From contig CAMLNH010000034.1 in assembly GCA_946481355.1 (NCBI GenBank), positions 1 to 12,786 of the forward strand: DNA of 12,786 nucleotides, written 5' to 3'. The stretch's first letter is position 1, and every line of letters begins with the position of its first letter. This stretch comes from an uncultured Curvibacter sp. (GTDB taxonomy: Bacteria; Pseudomonadota; Gammaproteobacteria; Burkholderiales; Burkholderiaceae). Below the pieces are notes generated by a model that ran no database searches, had not been told where the DNA came from, and saw only the letters and a program-made list of their open reading frames with translations. This document shows, piece after piece, positions 6,337 through 12,786 of the stretch. A program made the position numbers and the translations under genes.

Positions 6337-7079
6337 GCAACCATGCAACCACCATGTTCTGGGGCGTCGGCGACGGATCCCAGTTCATCGCCGGCATCCA
6401 GCAATCCATCAACAACCTGGTCCAGCAAAGCGGGATCTACACAGGCGATAACCTCTTCACCTACCAGCGCAATCTGAGCTTTCTGGAGGATGAGTCCCTG
6501 ATGGCCGCCTGGCGCCAGCACGCTAGCGACGCCATGGAAAAGGCCATCCTCTGGCGCACGTCCATCCTGCTGGGCGGCGTGCGCAACGGCCTCAAGCTGG
6601 AGGGCGATTTCGTGGAGTGCGGCTGCTACAAGGGCACCAGTGTGCGCATCCTCTGCGATGCGGTGAACTTCGGAGCGGTCGACAAGCGCTATTTCCTCTA
6701 CGACCTGTTCGAGTACGACGCAGCCACCATGGCCAACGGCATGCCCGAGCACGGCCAGCAGCTTTATGAGCAGGTGCAGCAGCGCTTTGCCGACCTGCCC
6801 AATGTCGTCGTGACACAGGGCCGTGTGCCCGAGGTGCTGGATAAGGTTGCACCCGAGAAGATCGCCTTCATGCACCTGGACATGAACAGTGCCACGGCGG
6901 AAGTCGGCGCCTTGGGCGTGTTGTGGGACCGCATGGTGCCCGGCGCCATGCTGGTGCTGGACGACTACGGCTGGGAAGGTTACCGTGCGCAGAAGCTGGC
7001 GGAAGACGCTTGGTTGGGCGCGCGTGGATTCCAGGTCATCGAACTGCCCACGGGGCAGGGCATGGTCATCAAACAATGA
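6333..7079 (+). CDS. TylF/MycF/NovP-family O-methyltransferase
   Basis: The 248-residue product matches the macrocin O-methyltransferase (TylF) family, metal-dependent enzymes that methylate hydroxyls of deoxysugars, often after transfer to an aglycone. FVECGCYKGTSV (93-104) is the SAM loop. Asp183 in MHLDMNSA and Asp210-Asp211 in LVLDDYGWEGY fit the three metal ligands known from MycF. EKAILWRTSILLGGV in the N-terminal half is also family-like. The start lies in an ATGA overlap with the reductase and has GAAGGAG at 6319-6325. In this setting it probably methylates the 6-deoxysugar on the nucleotide or on flagellin. Which hydroxyl is methylated cannot be told. NovP in the noviose pathway is a useful precedent for its position in the set. 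Confidence 0.9.
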   Translation: MSNHATTMFWGVGDGSQFIAGIQQSINNLVQQSGIYTGDNLFTYQRNLSFLEDESLMAAWRQHASDAMEKAILWRTSILLGGVRNGLKLEGDFVECGCYKGTSVRILCDAVNFGAVDKRYFLYDLFEYDAATMANGMPEHGQQLYEQVQQRFADLPNVVVTQGRVPEVLDKVAPEKIAFMHLDMNSATAEVGALGVLWDRMVPGAMLVLDDYGWEGYRAQKLAEDAWLGARGFQVIELPTGQGMVIKQ

Positions 7080-7095
7080 ACAAGGAGTGACTCTC

Positions 7096-7878
7096 ATGAC
7101 GACGCCTGAACAACAATTCGCCCAGGAACGCCGCGAACGCCTGGACGCCTACGCCCAGGACGCATCCCTGCGTCAGCTCTCGCGCCAGTGGCTGCAGGAG
7201 TCCATGGCCAAGAAGTACGTCTACAACTTCGACTGGCTGGGCCGCCCTATCATCCAGTACCCGCAGGACATGGTGGCCATCCAGGAACTGGTGTGGCGTG
7301 TGCGGCCCGACCTCATCATCGAGACCGGCATCGCCCACGGCGGCTCGCTGATCCTCAGTGCCTCGATGCTGGCCATGCTGGACATGTGCGATGCCATCGA
7401 GGCCGGCACCACCATCGATCCGCGCACATCGCAGCGCAAGGTGATCGGCCTGGACATCGACATCCGCGCCCACAACCGCGCGGCCATCGAGGCCCACCCC
7501 ATGGCCAGCCGCATCCAGATGTTCCAGGGCTCGTCCGTCGACCCGGCCGTGGTGCAGCAGGTGCGCGCTGCAGCCCAGGGCTACAAGAAGGTGATGGTGT
7601 TCCTGGACTCCATGCACACACATGTCCACGTGCTGGGCGAGCTCGATGCCTACGCGACGATGGTCACGCCCGGCAGCTACTGCGTGGTCTTCGACACCTT
7701 CGTCGACGACATGCCGCCCAAGTTCTTCGCCGACCGTCCCTGGGATGTGGGCGACAACCCCAAGACTGCCGTGCGTACCTGGCTGCCCCAGCACCCGGAG
7801 TTCGAGATCGACACCGATTTCGAATCCTGTCTGCAAGTCACCGTGGCGCCTTCAGGCTTTTTGCGCAGAAAAGGTTGA
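7096..7878 (+). CDS. CmcI/rhamnosyl O-methyltransferase family protein
   Basis: The 260-residue protein belongs to the family often labelled cephalosporin hydroxylase (CmcI), whose members include rhamnosyl O-methyltransferases of mycobacterial glycolipids. LIIETGIAHGGSLI (73-86) is the SAM loop, GLDIDIR (118-124) the next strand, and MVFLDSMHTHVHV (167-179) with VVFDTFVDDMP are signature blocks. The ATG at 7096 has AAGGAG at 7082-7087 and follows the TylF-like stop by 16 bases. It is the last gene of the operon and is convergent with the glycosyltransferase gene. Despite the usual label it is much more likely a sugar O-methyltransferase here, and a second one of a different family. Its hydroxyl position is unknown. 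Confidence 0.88.
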   Translation: MTTPEQQFAQERRERLDAYAQDASLRQLSRQWLQESMAKKYVYNFDWLGRPIIQYPQDMVAIQELVWRVRPDLIIETGIAHGGSLILSASMLAMLDMCDAIEAGTTIDPRTSQRKVIGLDIDIRAHNRAAIEAHPMASRIQMFQGSSVDPAVVQQVRAAAQGYKKVMVFLDSMHTHVHVLGELDAYATMVTPGSYCVVFDTFVDDMPPKFFADRPWDVGDNPKTAVRTWLPQHPEFEIDTDFESCLQVTVAPSGFLRRKG

Positions 7879-7888
7879 GCTAAGAGCG

Positions 7889-7988
7889 TCAGGGGGTTAA
7901 GCCAGGGTGCCCGTGAAGCCGGCTTTGCCGGGCCACTGGGTGCGTCCCCTCTCGCAGGAGAGGGGAGACGCGCAGCGTCTCAGGGGGT
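7889..7988. repeat. Hairpin cluster between the convergent genes (REP-like; possible transcription barrier)
   Basis: The gap between the operon end and the glycosyltransferase stop is packed with symmetry. TCAGGGGGT occurs at 7889-7897 and again at 7980-7988. AAGCCGGCTT (7916-7925) is a palindrome. A 9-bp hairpin pairs 7945-7953 with 7958-7966 around GCAG. A 6-bp hairpin pairs 7965-7970 with 7976-7981 around CGCAG and shares two bases with the previous one. There is no U-tract, so it is not a standard intrinsic terminator. It looks like an interspersed repeat unit that could slow convergent transcripts; copy number cannot be judged from this window. Confidence 0.55.
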
Positions 7989-7990
7989 GG

Positions 7991-10315
7991 TTACTTGGGC
8001 GCTTCGCCCAGGTATTCCAACGCCGCCTGCACGTGCTGCTGCGTACGCGCGAGCAGCTGCTCCGGCGGCTCGGCCGGGGTCAGGGACTTCAAGGCTTCCT
8101 TGAGGTAGACACGACCGAACTCGTGGTTGCCGTGGGCGTTCTCGATCTCCGCGAGTGCGGTGAGCGCCACGGGGTCGTGCGGCTTGGCGCAGAGGATGCG
8201 CTCGGCCAGCAGGGTGGCCTCGAACCAGCGCTTGCTGGCGAGCTGACGGTTGGGTGTGGCCGGAGCTGCGTCGGCACTGGCTTCGGCCTGGGCCCGGGCG
8301 AGCTGGGCCTGCAGGCGTTCGTAGGCCTGTGACAAAGGGATGCGTTCGCCCGGGGCGACGCCGACCAGGAACTCCTGTGCCGGCAGCACCGGCGGCTGGC
8401 TGATCCAGTCACCCACCTGGGCGAAGACCTGGTCGGTCGTCCATTCCGGGTGGCTGGATTCGGCCAGCCAGAGCATCCACATGAAGCGCAGCGCGTTGCC
8501 GAACTCCTGCATGTACACGTCTTCGCGCATCAGCACGCTGGCTTCCATCTCGTCGCGCAGAGCGAGGCGGGTGCGGTTGAGTGCCTCCACGTCGCCGGCC
8601 AGACGCGCGGCAATGGCCACGTATTCGTCCGGGTTGCGGGCGATCCAGTCGTGATGGCCCAGGTGCGCCAGAATGCCCACCCCCATGCGCGAGCCCAGGC
8701 TGTCGCCCTGCATGGTGATCAGCGGCACGCCCATCCAGGTCAGATCGCTGGAGGTGGTGCCACCCACGAGCGGGAAGGGATCGAGCGCGATGTCGATGCG
8801 GTGGTAGGTCAGGTACTGGTTCTGCTGGCTCAGGGGCAGCAGCTCGAGGCGTGCGCCGTCGATGCCCAGGCGCTCGCAGCGTGCGCGGTAGGCCGTGGCG
8901 AACTCCGCCTTGTCGAAGCCTTTGCCCTCGATCAGCAGGCGTGCGTTCGGCACGGTGGCCAGGAGGCGGCCCCAGAGCGTCAGCACCTTGTCGGTCAGCT
9001 TGCCCAGGTTGTTGCAGCAACCGAAGGTGACAAAGCCGTTCTGCAGGGCCGGGGTGGGCCGCACCTGGTAGGCGGGCTGGTAACGCCACAGCGGGTTGCG
9101 GCTGTGCGGGCGGTAGATGAGCCAGCGCGTGGGCAGGCGGTAGAGGTGTTCGCTGTAATAGACATCGGCGCCCGGCGGGTCGGTGATGCCGTCGCTGAAC
9201 CACCAGTCCATGGCCGAGAGGCCCGTGGTGCCCGGGTAGCCGATGGTGCTGGCCTGTACGGGCGCGGGTTTGCGCGCCATGGCCGGCAGACCGTTGTTGC
9301 CGGTGTGGCCGGCCAGGTCGATCAGGATATCGATCTGCGCGTCCTGGATAGCCTGCACCTGCTCCTGAACGTCGTGCCGGTGCAGGGAGACGTAGTGGTC
9401 CACATGGCAGCGCACGCGCTCGTTGGCACTGTCATCGCTCATGGCGCCCAGATAGAAGCCCCAGACCTCGAACTGGCGGCGGTCCAGGCCGGACAGCAGG
9501 GCTTCGGCGAAGTACATCACCGCGTGGTGGTGGAAGTCGGGCGAGAGAAAACCCACGCGCAGACGCTTCCAGGGGCCGCCCTCGCGGCGCGCGGCGTGGT
9601 CCGGCCAGTGCGGTTTGAACGGCGGCTCGAACACGGCACCGAAGTTGCGCGCGGCCTCCGCCAGGTCCTGCACACCGGCCTCCGGGTCTGCCAGCATGAA
9701 GAGCAGCAGATTGGTGTGGTGGGCGATGTCGCCGGGAGACAGGGCGATGGCGGCCTTGCAGTCCTCCACGGCCTCGTGCACTTCGCCCAGCTCTCGCCGG
9801 TGGATGGCGCGCTGGTTCAGCACCCCGACTTTTTCATCCGGGGTCTCGGCCAGTTCCCAGGCCTTGTTGGCGGCGTCCAGACCTTCGCGATGATGCTGGG
9901 CGCCATAGCAGGCCTGCGCCAGCTTGACCCAGCTGATGGATTTGTCGGGCCGCAGCTCGCAGACTTTGCGCAGCACGGTGACAGCGTCGCTGGACCTGCC
10001 TTCCTGGCGCAGCACATCGGCGTAATTGATCAGCAGCTCGGCGTCGTTCGGGTGCAGGGTCGCGCCCTGGCGGTAGGCGGTGATGGCTTCCTCGCCGCGG
10101 CGCAGCTGGGCCAGCGCAAAGCCCAGCATCTGGTGTGCACGCAGGTGCATGCCGTTCTTGCGCAGGGTCTGGCGGCACAGACGCACCACCTGTGGCCAGT
10201 CCGCCTTCAGGAAGCTCTGGCTGATCTTGACGGCATCGGCATCGGGCGCACCGTGTCCTGGCCTGGCGCCATGGACATGTGGACCGTGCTTGTGTGGATG
10301 GGTCACGGCCCTCAT
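7991..10315 (-). CDS. TPR-containing SPINDLY/OGT-type (GT41) glycosyltransferase, likely flagellin O-glycosyltransferase
   Basis: The 774-residue protein has TPR-like repeats at about 30-220, then a GT41 catalytic region at about 250-620. VGFLSPDFHHH (254-264) places His264 where human OGT has His498. FGCCNNLGK (431-439) puts Lys439 at the OGT Lys842 position. The donor-binding block DPFPLVGGTTSSDLTWMGVP (512-531) is complete. GT41 enzymes transfer sugars to protein Ser/Thr in the cytoplasm. The protein has no signal peptide. It also has a His-rich N-terminus (residues 6-21) and a further TPR-like region near 690-770 after the catalytic part, which is less usual. Its ATG is 8 bases past the flagellin stop on the same strand, with a weak Shine-Dalgarno; a GTG at codon 4 is an alternative start. 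Flagellin is the obvious acceptor. Confidence 0.92.
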   Translation of the reverse strand: MRAVTHPHKHGPHVHGARPGHGAPDADAVKISQSFLKADWPQVVRLCRQTLRKNGMHLRAHQMLGFALAQLRRGEEAITAYRQGATLHPNDAELLINYADVLRQEGRSSDAVTVLRKVCELRPDKSISWVKLAQACYGAQHHREGLDAANKAWELAETPDEKVGVLNQRAIHRRELGEVHEAVEDCKAAIALSPGDIAHHTNLLLFMLADPEAGVQDLAEAARNFGAVFEPPFKPHWPDHAARREGGPWKRLRVGFLSPDFHHHAVMYFAEALLSGLDRRQFEVWGFYLGAMSDDSANERVRCHVDHYVSLHRHDVQEQVQAIQDAQIDILIDLAGHTGNNGLPAMARKPAPVQASTIGYPGTTGLSAMDWWFSDGITDPPGADVYYSEHLYRLPTRWLIYRPHSRNPLWRYQPAYQVRPTPALQNGFVTFGCCNNLGKLTDKVLTLWGRLLATVPNARLLIEGKGFDKAEFATAYRARCERLGIDGARLELLPLSQQNQYLTYHRIDIALDPFPLVGGTTSSDLTWMGVPLITMQGDSLGSRMGVGILAHLGHHDWIARNPDEYVAIAARLAGDVEALNRTRLALRDEMEASVLMREDVYMQEFGNALRFMWMLWLAESSHPEWTTDQVFAQVGDWISQPPVLPAQEFLVGVAPGERIPLSQAYERLQAQLARAQAEASADAAPATPNRQLASKRWFEATLLAERILCAKPHDPVALTALAEIENAHGNHEFGRVYLKEALKSLTPAEPPEQLLARTQQHVQAALEYLGEAPK

Positions 10316-10323
10316 TATGGTTC

Positions 10324-11814
10324 TTAGCGTTGCAGCAGCTGCAGCACGCCTTGGGGAATCTGGTTGGCCTGGGCGATCATGGCGGTGCCGGCCTGCTGCA
10401 GGATCTGGGCCCGCGACAGGGCCGCGGTTTCGGCCGCGAAGTCGGCGTCCATGATGCGGCTGCGCGAGGCGGTCAGGTTTTCCGAGGTGATCTGCAGCGC
10501 TGAGATGGCGGTTTCGAAGCGTGACTGCAAGGCACCGAGCTTGGCCCGTTCGCCGCTGATGAAGGACAGGGCCGAGTCCACGGTCTTCAACGAGTCGTTG
10601 GCCTTGACGGCGGTCGTCACATCCAGATTGGCCACCTGCTTGAGCACGGAGGCCGCGTCGTTGAACAGCGAGGTAGCGGCGCTGGCCGTGGCATCAAGTG
10701 CGAAGGACTTGTCGGAATCCAGGGTCACGTAGCCGCTCACGAGCGCGTTGTCGGCGGTGGCATCGGCGGCCAGCACCACGGTGCCGGCGACGGGTTGCAA
10801 GGCACCGCTGGTGTCGGCGGCCAGCTTGGTCACGCTCAGCGTGCCGGCATTGGCGATCGTGGTGTCGCTCAGCAGGATGTCATTGCCGGTGGCATTGGTC
10901 AGGACGATGGCGGTGCCCGCGGCGTTCAGGCTGGCGATCACGCCAGTCTTGGACGATTTCTCGTTGATGGCCGAGACGGCGTTGGACAGGCCCTCGGCGC
11001 TGTTGGTGGCGGAAATCGAGAAGGACAGCGACTCCGGCGCGGCATTGTCCGATCGGATGGTCATGGCATAGGCGCCCGAGGCCCCGAAGACCAGCTGGGT
11101 CTCGGTGCGGGCCGTGGCGGCAATGCCGGTGCCGGGGGTCTGCTGGTTGATGGTGTCGGCGGCGGCCTTGGCCGTGCCGTTGGCGGCGATGGAAACCGAG
11201 GCATTGCCGCGCGGGCCGTTGATGGCCACGGTGTTGGCGGTCATGCCGTTGGCACCCCAGGCCGCGGCGGCGGCGGAGGGGCCGGCGGCGATGAGCTGGT
11301 TGTTGCCGTACTGGCTGGTACGCAGATTGGCGGTGGAGGCCACGATGACCTGGCCCGCGTTGGCGCCGATCTGGAACTGCGCGGTACCAAAGGTGCCGTC
11401 CAGGATCTTCTGGCCGTTGAATTCGGTGGTCTGAGCGATGCGATCCAGTTCGGCGACCAGCTGGCCCACTTCCTGGTTCAGGGCCTGGCGGTCAGCGGCG
11501 CTGTTGGTGGCGTTGGCCGACTGCACGGCCAGTTCACGCACACGCTGCAGGATGGCGCTTGCCGAACCCAGGGCGCCTTCGGCCACCTGGGCCAGGGAAA
11601 TCCCGTCGTTGGCGTTGCGCGCGGCCTGGTTCAGGCCCCGGATCTGGCTGGTGAAGCGCTCCGAGATGGCCAGACCGGCGGCGTCGTCCTTGGCGCTGTT
11701 GATGCGCAGGCCGGACGACAGACGCTGGATCGACGTGTTCAACGCCGTCTGGCTCATGCCCTGGTTACGCTGCGCAGTCAGCGAGGGGATATTCGTATTG
11801 ATGATGGCAGCCAT
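10324..11814 (-). CDS. fliC: Flagellin (complete)
   Basis: This 496-residue flagellin has a conserved N-terminal D0/D1 region (1 to about 175), a variable middle, and a conserved C-terminal region (about 395-496) ending [11 protein letters not shown]. Two flagellin-IN type motifs are visible in the middle, at about 197-243 and 278-315. Residues 30-51 correspond closely to the flg22 epitope, and Arg91, Leu95 and Glu115 match Salmonella TLR5 contacts Arg90, Leu94 and Glu114. There is no cysteine. The middle is rich in Ser, Thr, Ala and Asn, suitable for O-glycosylation. The ATG at 11812-11814 is chosen over an upstream in-frame start at 11937 because AAGGAG (11822-11827) precedes it and flagellins begin MAxIINTN. 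No good sigma-28 promoter is seen upstream, only a -10-like GCCCGATAG (minus strand, 11882-11890). Confidence 0.97.
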   Translation of the reverse strand: MAAIINTNIPSLTAQRNQGMSQTALNTSIQRLSSGLRINSAKDDAAGLAISERFTSQIRGLNQAARNANDGISLAQVAEGALGSASAILQRVRELAVQSANATNSAADRQALNQEVGQLVAELDRIAQTTEFNGQKILDGTFGTAQFQIGANAGQVIVASTANLRTSQYGNNQLIAAGPSAAAAAWGANGMTANTVAINGPRGNASVSIAANGTAKAAADTINQQTPGTGIAATARTETQLVFGASGAYAMTIRSDNAAPESLSFSISATNSAEGLSNAVSAINEKSSKTGVIASLNAAGTAIVLTNATGNDILLSDTTIANAGTLSVTKLAADTSGALQPVAGTVVLAADATADNALVSGYVTLDSDKSFALDATASAATSLFNDAASVLKQVANLDVTTAVKANDSLKTVDSALSFISGERAKLGALQSRFETAISALQITSENLTASRSRIMDADFAAETAALSRAQILQQAGTAMIAQANQIPQGVLQLLQR

Positions 11815-11907
11815 GGAAACACTCCTTAGTGACAGGGGGTTGTGGCCCCGGCATAGCGATGGATTGAATTGTGGGGAGGGGCTATCGGGCCGGTATCTTG
11901 ATAAAAG

Positions 11908-11940
11908 GGGTTGAAGCCGCCCTTTTTTTCGATTCAACCC
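11908..11940. repeat. Inverted repeat upstream of both flagellin genes
   Basis: GGGTTGAA (11908-11915) and TTCAACCC (11933-11940) are exact reverse complements separated by 17 bases. Within it AAAAGGG (11903-11909) can instead pair with CCCTTTT (11920-11926), followed by more T. The right arm abuts the sigma-28 -35 element of the plus-strand flagellin. It could be an operator, or a hairpin that insulates the two divergent units. Confidence 0.45.
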
Positions 11941-11967
11941 TCAAGTCCTGGGGAAAAGCGCCGATAA
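11941..11967 (+). promoter_or_regulatory. Sigma-28 (FliA) promoter of the divergent flagellin gene
   Basis: TCAAGTCC (11941-11948), an 11-base spacer, and GCCGATAA (11960-11967) fit the enterobacterial sigma-28 consensus TAAAGTTT-N11-GCCGATAA: the -10 is exact and the spacing is exact. Transcription should start near 11974, leaving a leader of about 160 bases before the ATG at 12137. That leader (the rest of the 322-base intergenic region) holds a second TCAAGTTT at 12066-12073 with only a weak -10 match 12 bases on, a CTCCGGAG palindrome (11987-11994), and a good Shine-Dalgarno AGGAG at 12125-12129. Confidence 0.88.
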
Positions 11968-12136
11968 CCTCTGCGTACCCGGCGGCCTCCGGAGCTTGGC
12001 GCTTGCGTGCATGGGCTAAAACGCGGAGCTGAGGGTGAGAAACCTGCTTTTTCGCGCTTTAGTTCTCAAGTTTCGGTGGCAGGCATCCGAAATGAGCAAC
12101 GAGGGCATTACCTCAGCCTCTAACAGGAGTTCAGCA

Positions 12137-12786
12137 ATGGCATCCATCATCAATACGAACATCAACTCGCTGAGCGCCCAGCGCTACCAGGGGTTGAGCA
12201 GCAATGCTTTGTCGACCGCCATCCAGCGTCTGTCGTCCGGTCTGCGCATCAACAGCGCCAAGGACGACGCCGCCGGTCTGTCGATCTCGGAGCGTTTCAC
12301 CAGCCAGATCCGCGGCCTGAACCAGGCGGCGCGCAACGCCAACGACGGCGTGTCCCTGGCGCAGACCACCGAAGGCGCGCTCAAGGCCGCCAGCGACATC
12401 CTGCAGCGTGTGCGTGAACTGGCCGTGCAGTCGGCCAACGCCACCAACAGCGCGTCGGATCGCCAGGCCATTAACCAGGAAGTGGGTCAGCTCATTTCCG
12501 AGCTGGACCGCATTGCCGTCTCGACCGAGTTCAACGGCTCCAAGCTGCTGGACGGCACCTTCGGTACCGCCCAGTTCCAGATCGGCGCCAACGCCAACCA
12601 GGTCATCGTGGCCGCCACGGCCAACGCCCGTACCAATGTGTACGGCAACAACCAGGCCCTGAACTCCGTCGCCGCCATGAGCATGGCCGCCACCGGCGCC
12701 GCCTGGGGTGCCAACGGCATCACCGCTGAAACGGTCACCATCAACGGCGCGGCCGGCAGCGCGGCCGTGGCCATCACGGCCAACGA
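12137..12786 (+). CDS. fliC: Flagellin, second copy (N-terminal part, cut by window edge)
   Basis: The frame is open from the ATG at 12137 to the right edge, giving 216 residues beginning [20 protein letters not shown]. The D0/D1 region is very close to the flagellin at 10324-11814, including the flg22-like segment at 30-51 and Arg91, Leu95 and Glu115. Clear differences are in the first 30 residues and after about residue 172, where the variable domain starts and a flagellin-IN type segment begins (VTINGAAGS). AGGAG at 12125-12129 is the ribosome binding site. It has its own near-consensus sigma-28 promoter, so it should be a late class III gene and may be the main filament subunit. The C-terminal half and any downstream partner such as FliD lie outside the window. 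Confidence 0.96.
   Translation, partial: MASIINTNINSLSAQRYQGLSSNALSTAIQRLSSGLRINSAKDDAAGLSISERFTSQIRGLNQAARNANDGVSLAQTTEGALKAASDILQRVRELAVQSANATNSASDRQAINQEVGQLISELDRIAVSTEFNGSKLLDGTFGTAQFQIGANANQVIVAATANARTNVYGNNQALNSVAAMSMAATGAAWGANGITAETVTINGAAGSAAVAITAN

Larger units (their letters stand above)
11498..12453. repeat. Inverted repeat formed by the two flagellin 5' regions
   Basis: The N-terminal coding parts of the two divergent flagellins are close in DNA sequence and face opposite ways. The longest exact tract I found is 57 bases: 11498-11554 is the reverse complement of 12397-12453. A second perfect tract of about 39 bases covers the [11 protein letters not shown] codons. Homologous recombination between the arms would invert the intergenic region and exchange 5' ends. 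Confidence 0.8.

Noticed and set aside
7096..7878. Antibiotic (cephalosporin) hydroxylase
   Set aside because: This is a common automatic label for the family. The context is a sugar operon and no beta-lactam genes are present, so a sugar O-methyltransferase is preferred.
1728..7878. Lipopolysaccharide O-antigen cluster
   Set aside because: No wzx, wzy, wzm/wzt or O-antigen glycosyltransferases are present. The operon is enclosed by flagellar genes and next to a GT41 protein glycosyltransferase. It remains a weaker alternative.
7945..7966. Classical Rho-independent terminator
   Set aside because: The stem is strong but no T-run follows on either strand.
7889..7988. CRISPR array
   Set aside because: There are only two copies of a 9-base direct repeat with unrelated hairpins between them, no regular spacing and no cas genes.
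8450..10327. Long plus-strand open frame (625 codons) opposite the glycosyltransferase gene
   Set aside because: Its translation is low-complexity (rich in Gly, Ala, Val, His, Gln) and resembles no protein. The minus-strand frame has clear TPR and GT41 motifs, so this is a GC-bias shadow.
10795..11829. Plus-strand open frame of 344 codons opposite the flagellin
   Set aside because: Gly-rich shadow of the flagellin coding sequence with no motifs.
11815..11937. Upstream in-frame start of the minus-strand flagellin (41 extra residues)
   Set aside because: Flagellins are exported without such an extension, and AAGGAG sits correctly before the ATG at 11812-11814.
12066..12093. Second sigma-28 promoter (TCAAGTTT followed by TCCGAAAT)
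   Set aside because: The -35 is good, but the -10 matches only about 5 of 8 and the spacer is 12 bases. The site at 11941-11967 is far better.

Overview
The window is GC-rich and almost fully coding. It looks like a motile betaproteobacterium of the Burkholderiales, probably near the Comamonadaceae. That placement is inferred from the flhDC-motA arrangement, the flagellin sequences and the codon and GC style. It was not tested by any search.

Layout. (1) Positions 1-1463, minus strand: flhD and flhC (flagellar master regulator), a bidirectional hairpin terminator, then the first 146 codons of motA (stator), which runs off the left edge. (2) Positions 1728-7878, plus strand, divergent from flhDC: a tight seven-gene operon. 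It holds a glucose-1-phosphate cytidylyltransferase (rfbF), a CDP-glucose 4,6-dehydratase (rfbG), an RmlC-type epimerase, a TylC3/NovU/TcaB9-type sugar C-methyltransferase, an NAD(P)-dependent SDR reductase, a TylF/MycF/NovP-type O-methyltransferase and a CmcI/rhamnosyl-type O-methyltransferase. Most junctions are 4-base ATGA or GTGA overlaps. A 21-codon ORF fills the rfbG-epimerase gap and overlaps both neighbours in the same way. (3) Positions 7991-10315, minus strand, convergent with the operon: a 774-residue SPINDLY/OGT-type (GT41) glycosyltransferase with N-terminal TPRs. (4) Positions 10324-11814, minus: a complete 496-residue flagellin, 8 bases upstream of the glycosyltransferase. (5) Positions 12137-12786, plus: a second, divergent flagellin that runs off the right edge and is preceded by a near-consensus sigma-28 promoter.

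Interpretation. The sugar operon lies between the flagellar master regulator and a flagellin-glycosyltransferase pair, so the best reading is a flagellin-glycosylation island. The enzyme set predicts CDP-glucose -> CDP-4-keto-6-deoxyglucose -> epimerised ketosugar -> C-methylated ketosugar -> CDP-6-deoxy-C-methylhexose. The product would be transferred to flagellin Ser/Thr by the GT41 enzyme and O-methylated once or twice. The order of functions closely parallels noviose biosynthesis in novobiocin producers (nucleotidylyltransferase, 4,6-dehydratase, epimerase, C-methyltransferase, ketoreductase, TylF-type O-methyltransferase), but on a CDP carrier. The exact sugar (C3 or C5 branch, stereochemistry, O-methyl positions) cannot be read from the sequence.
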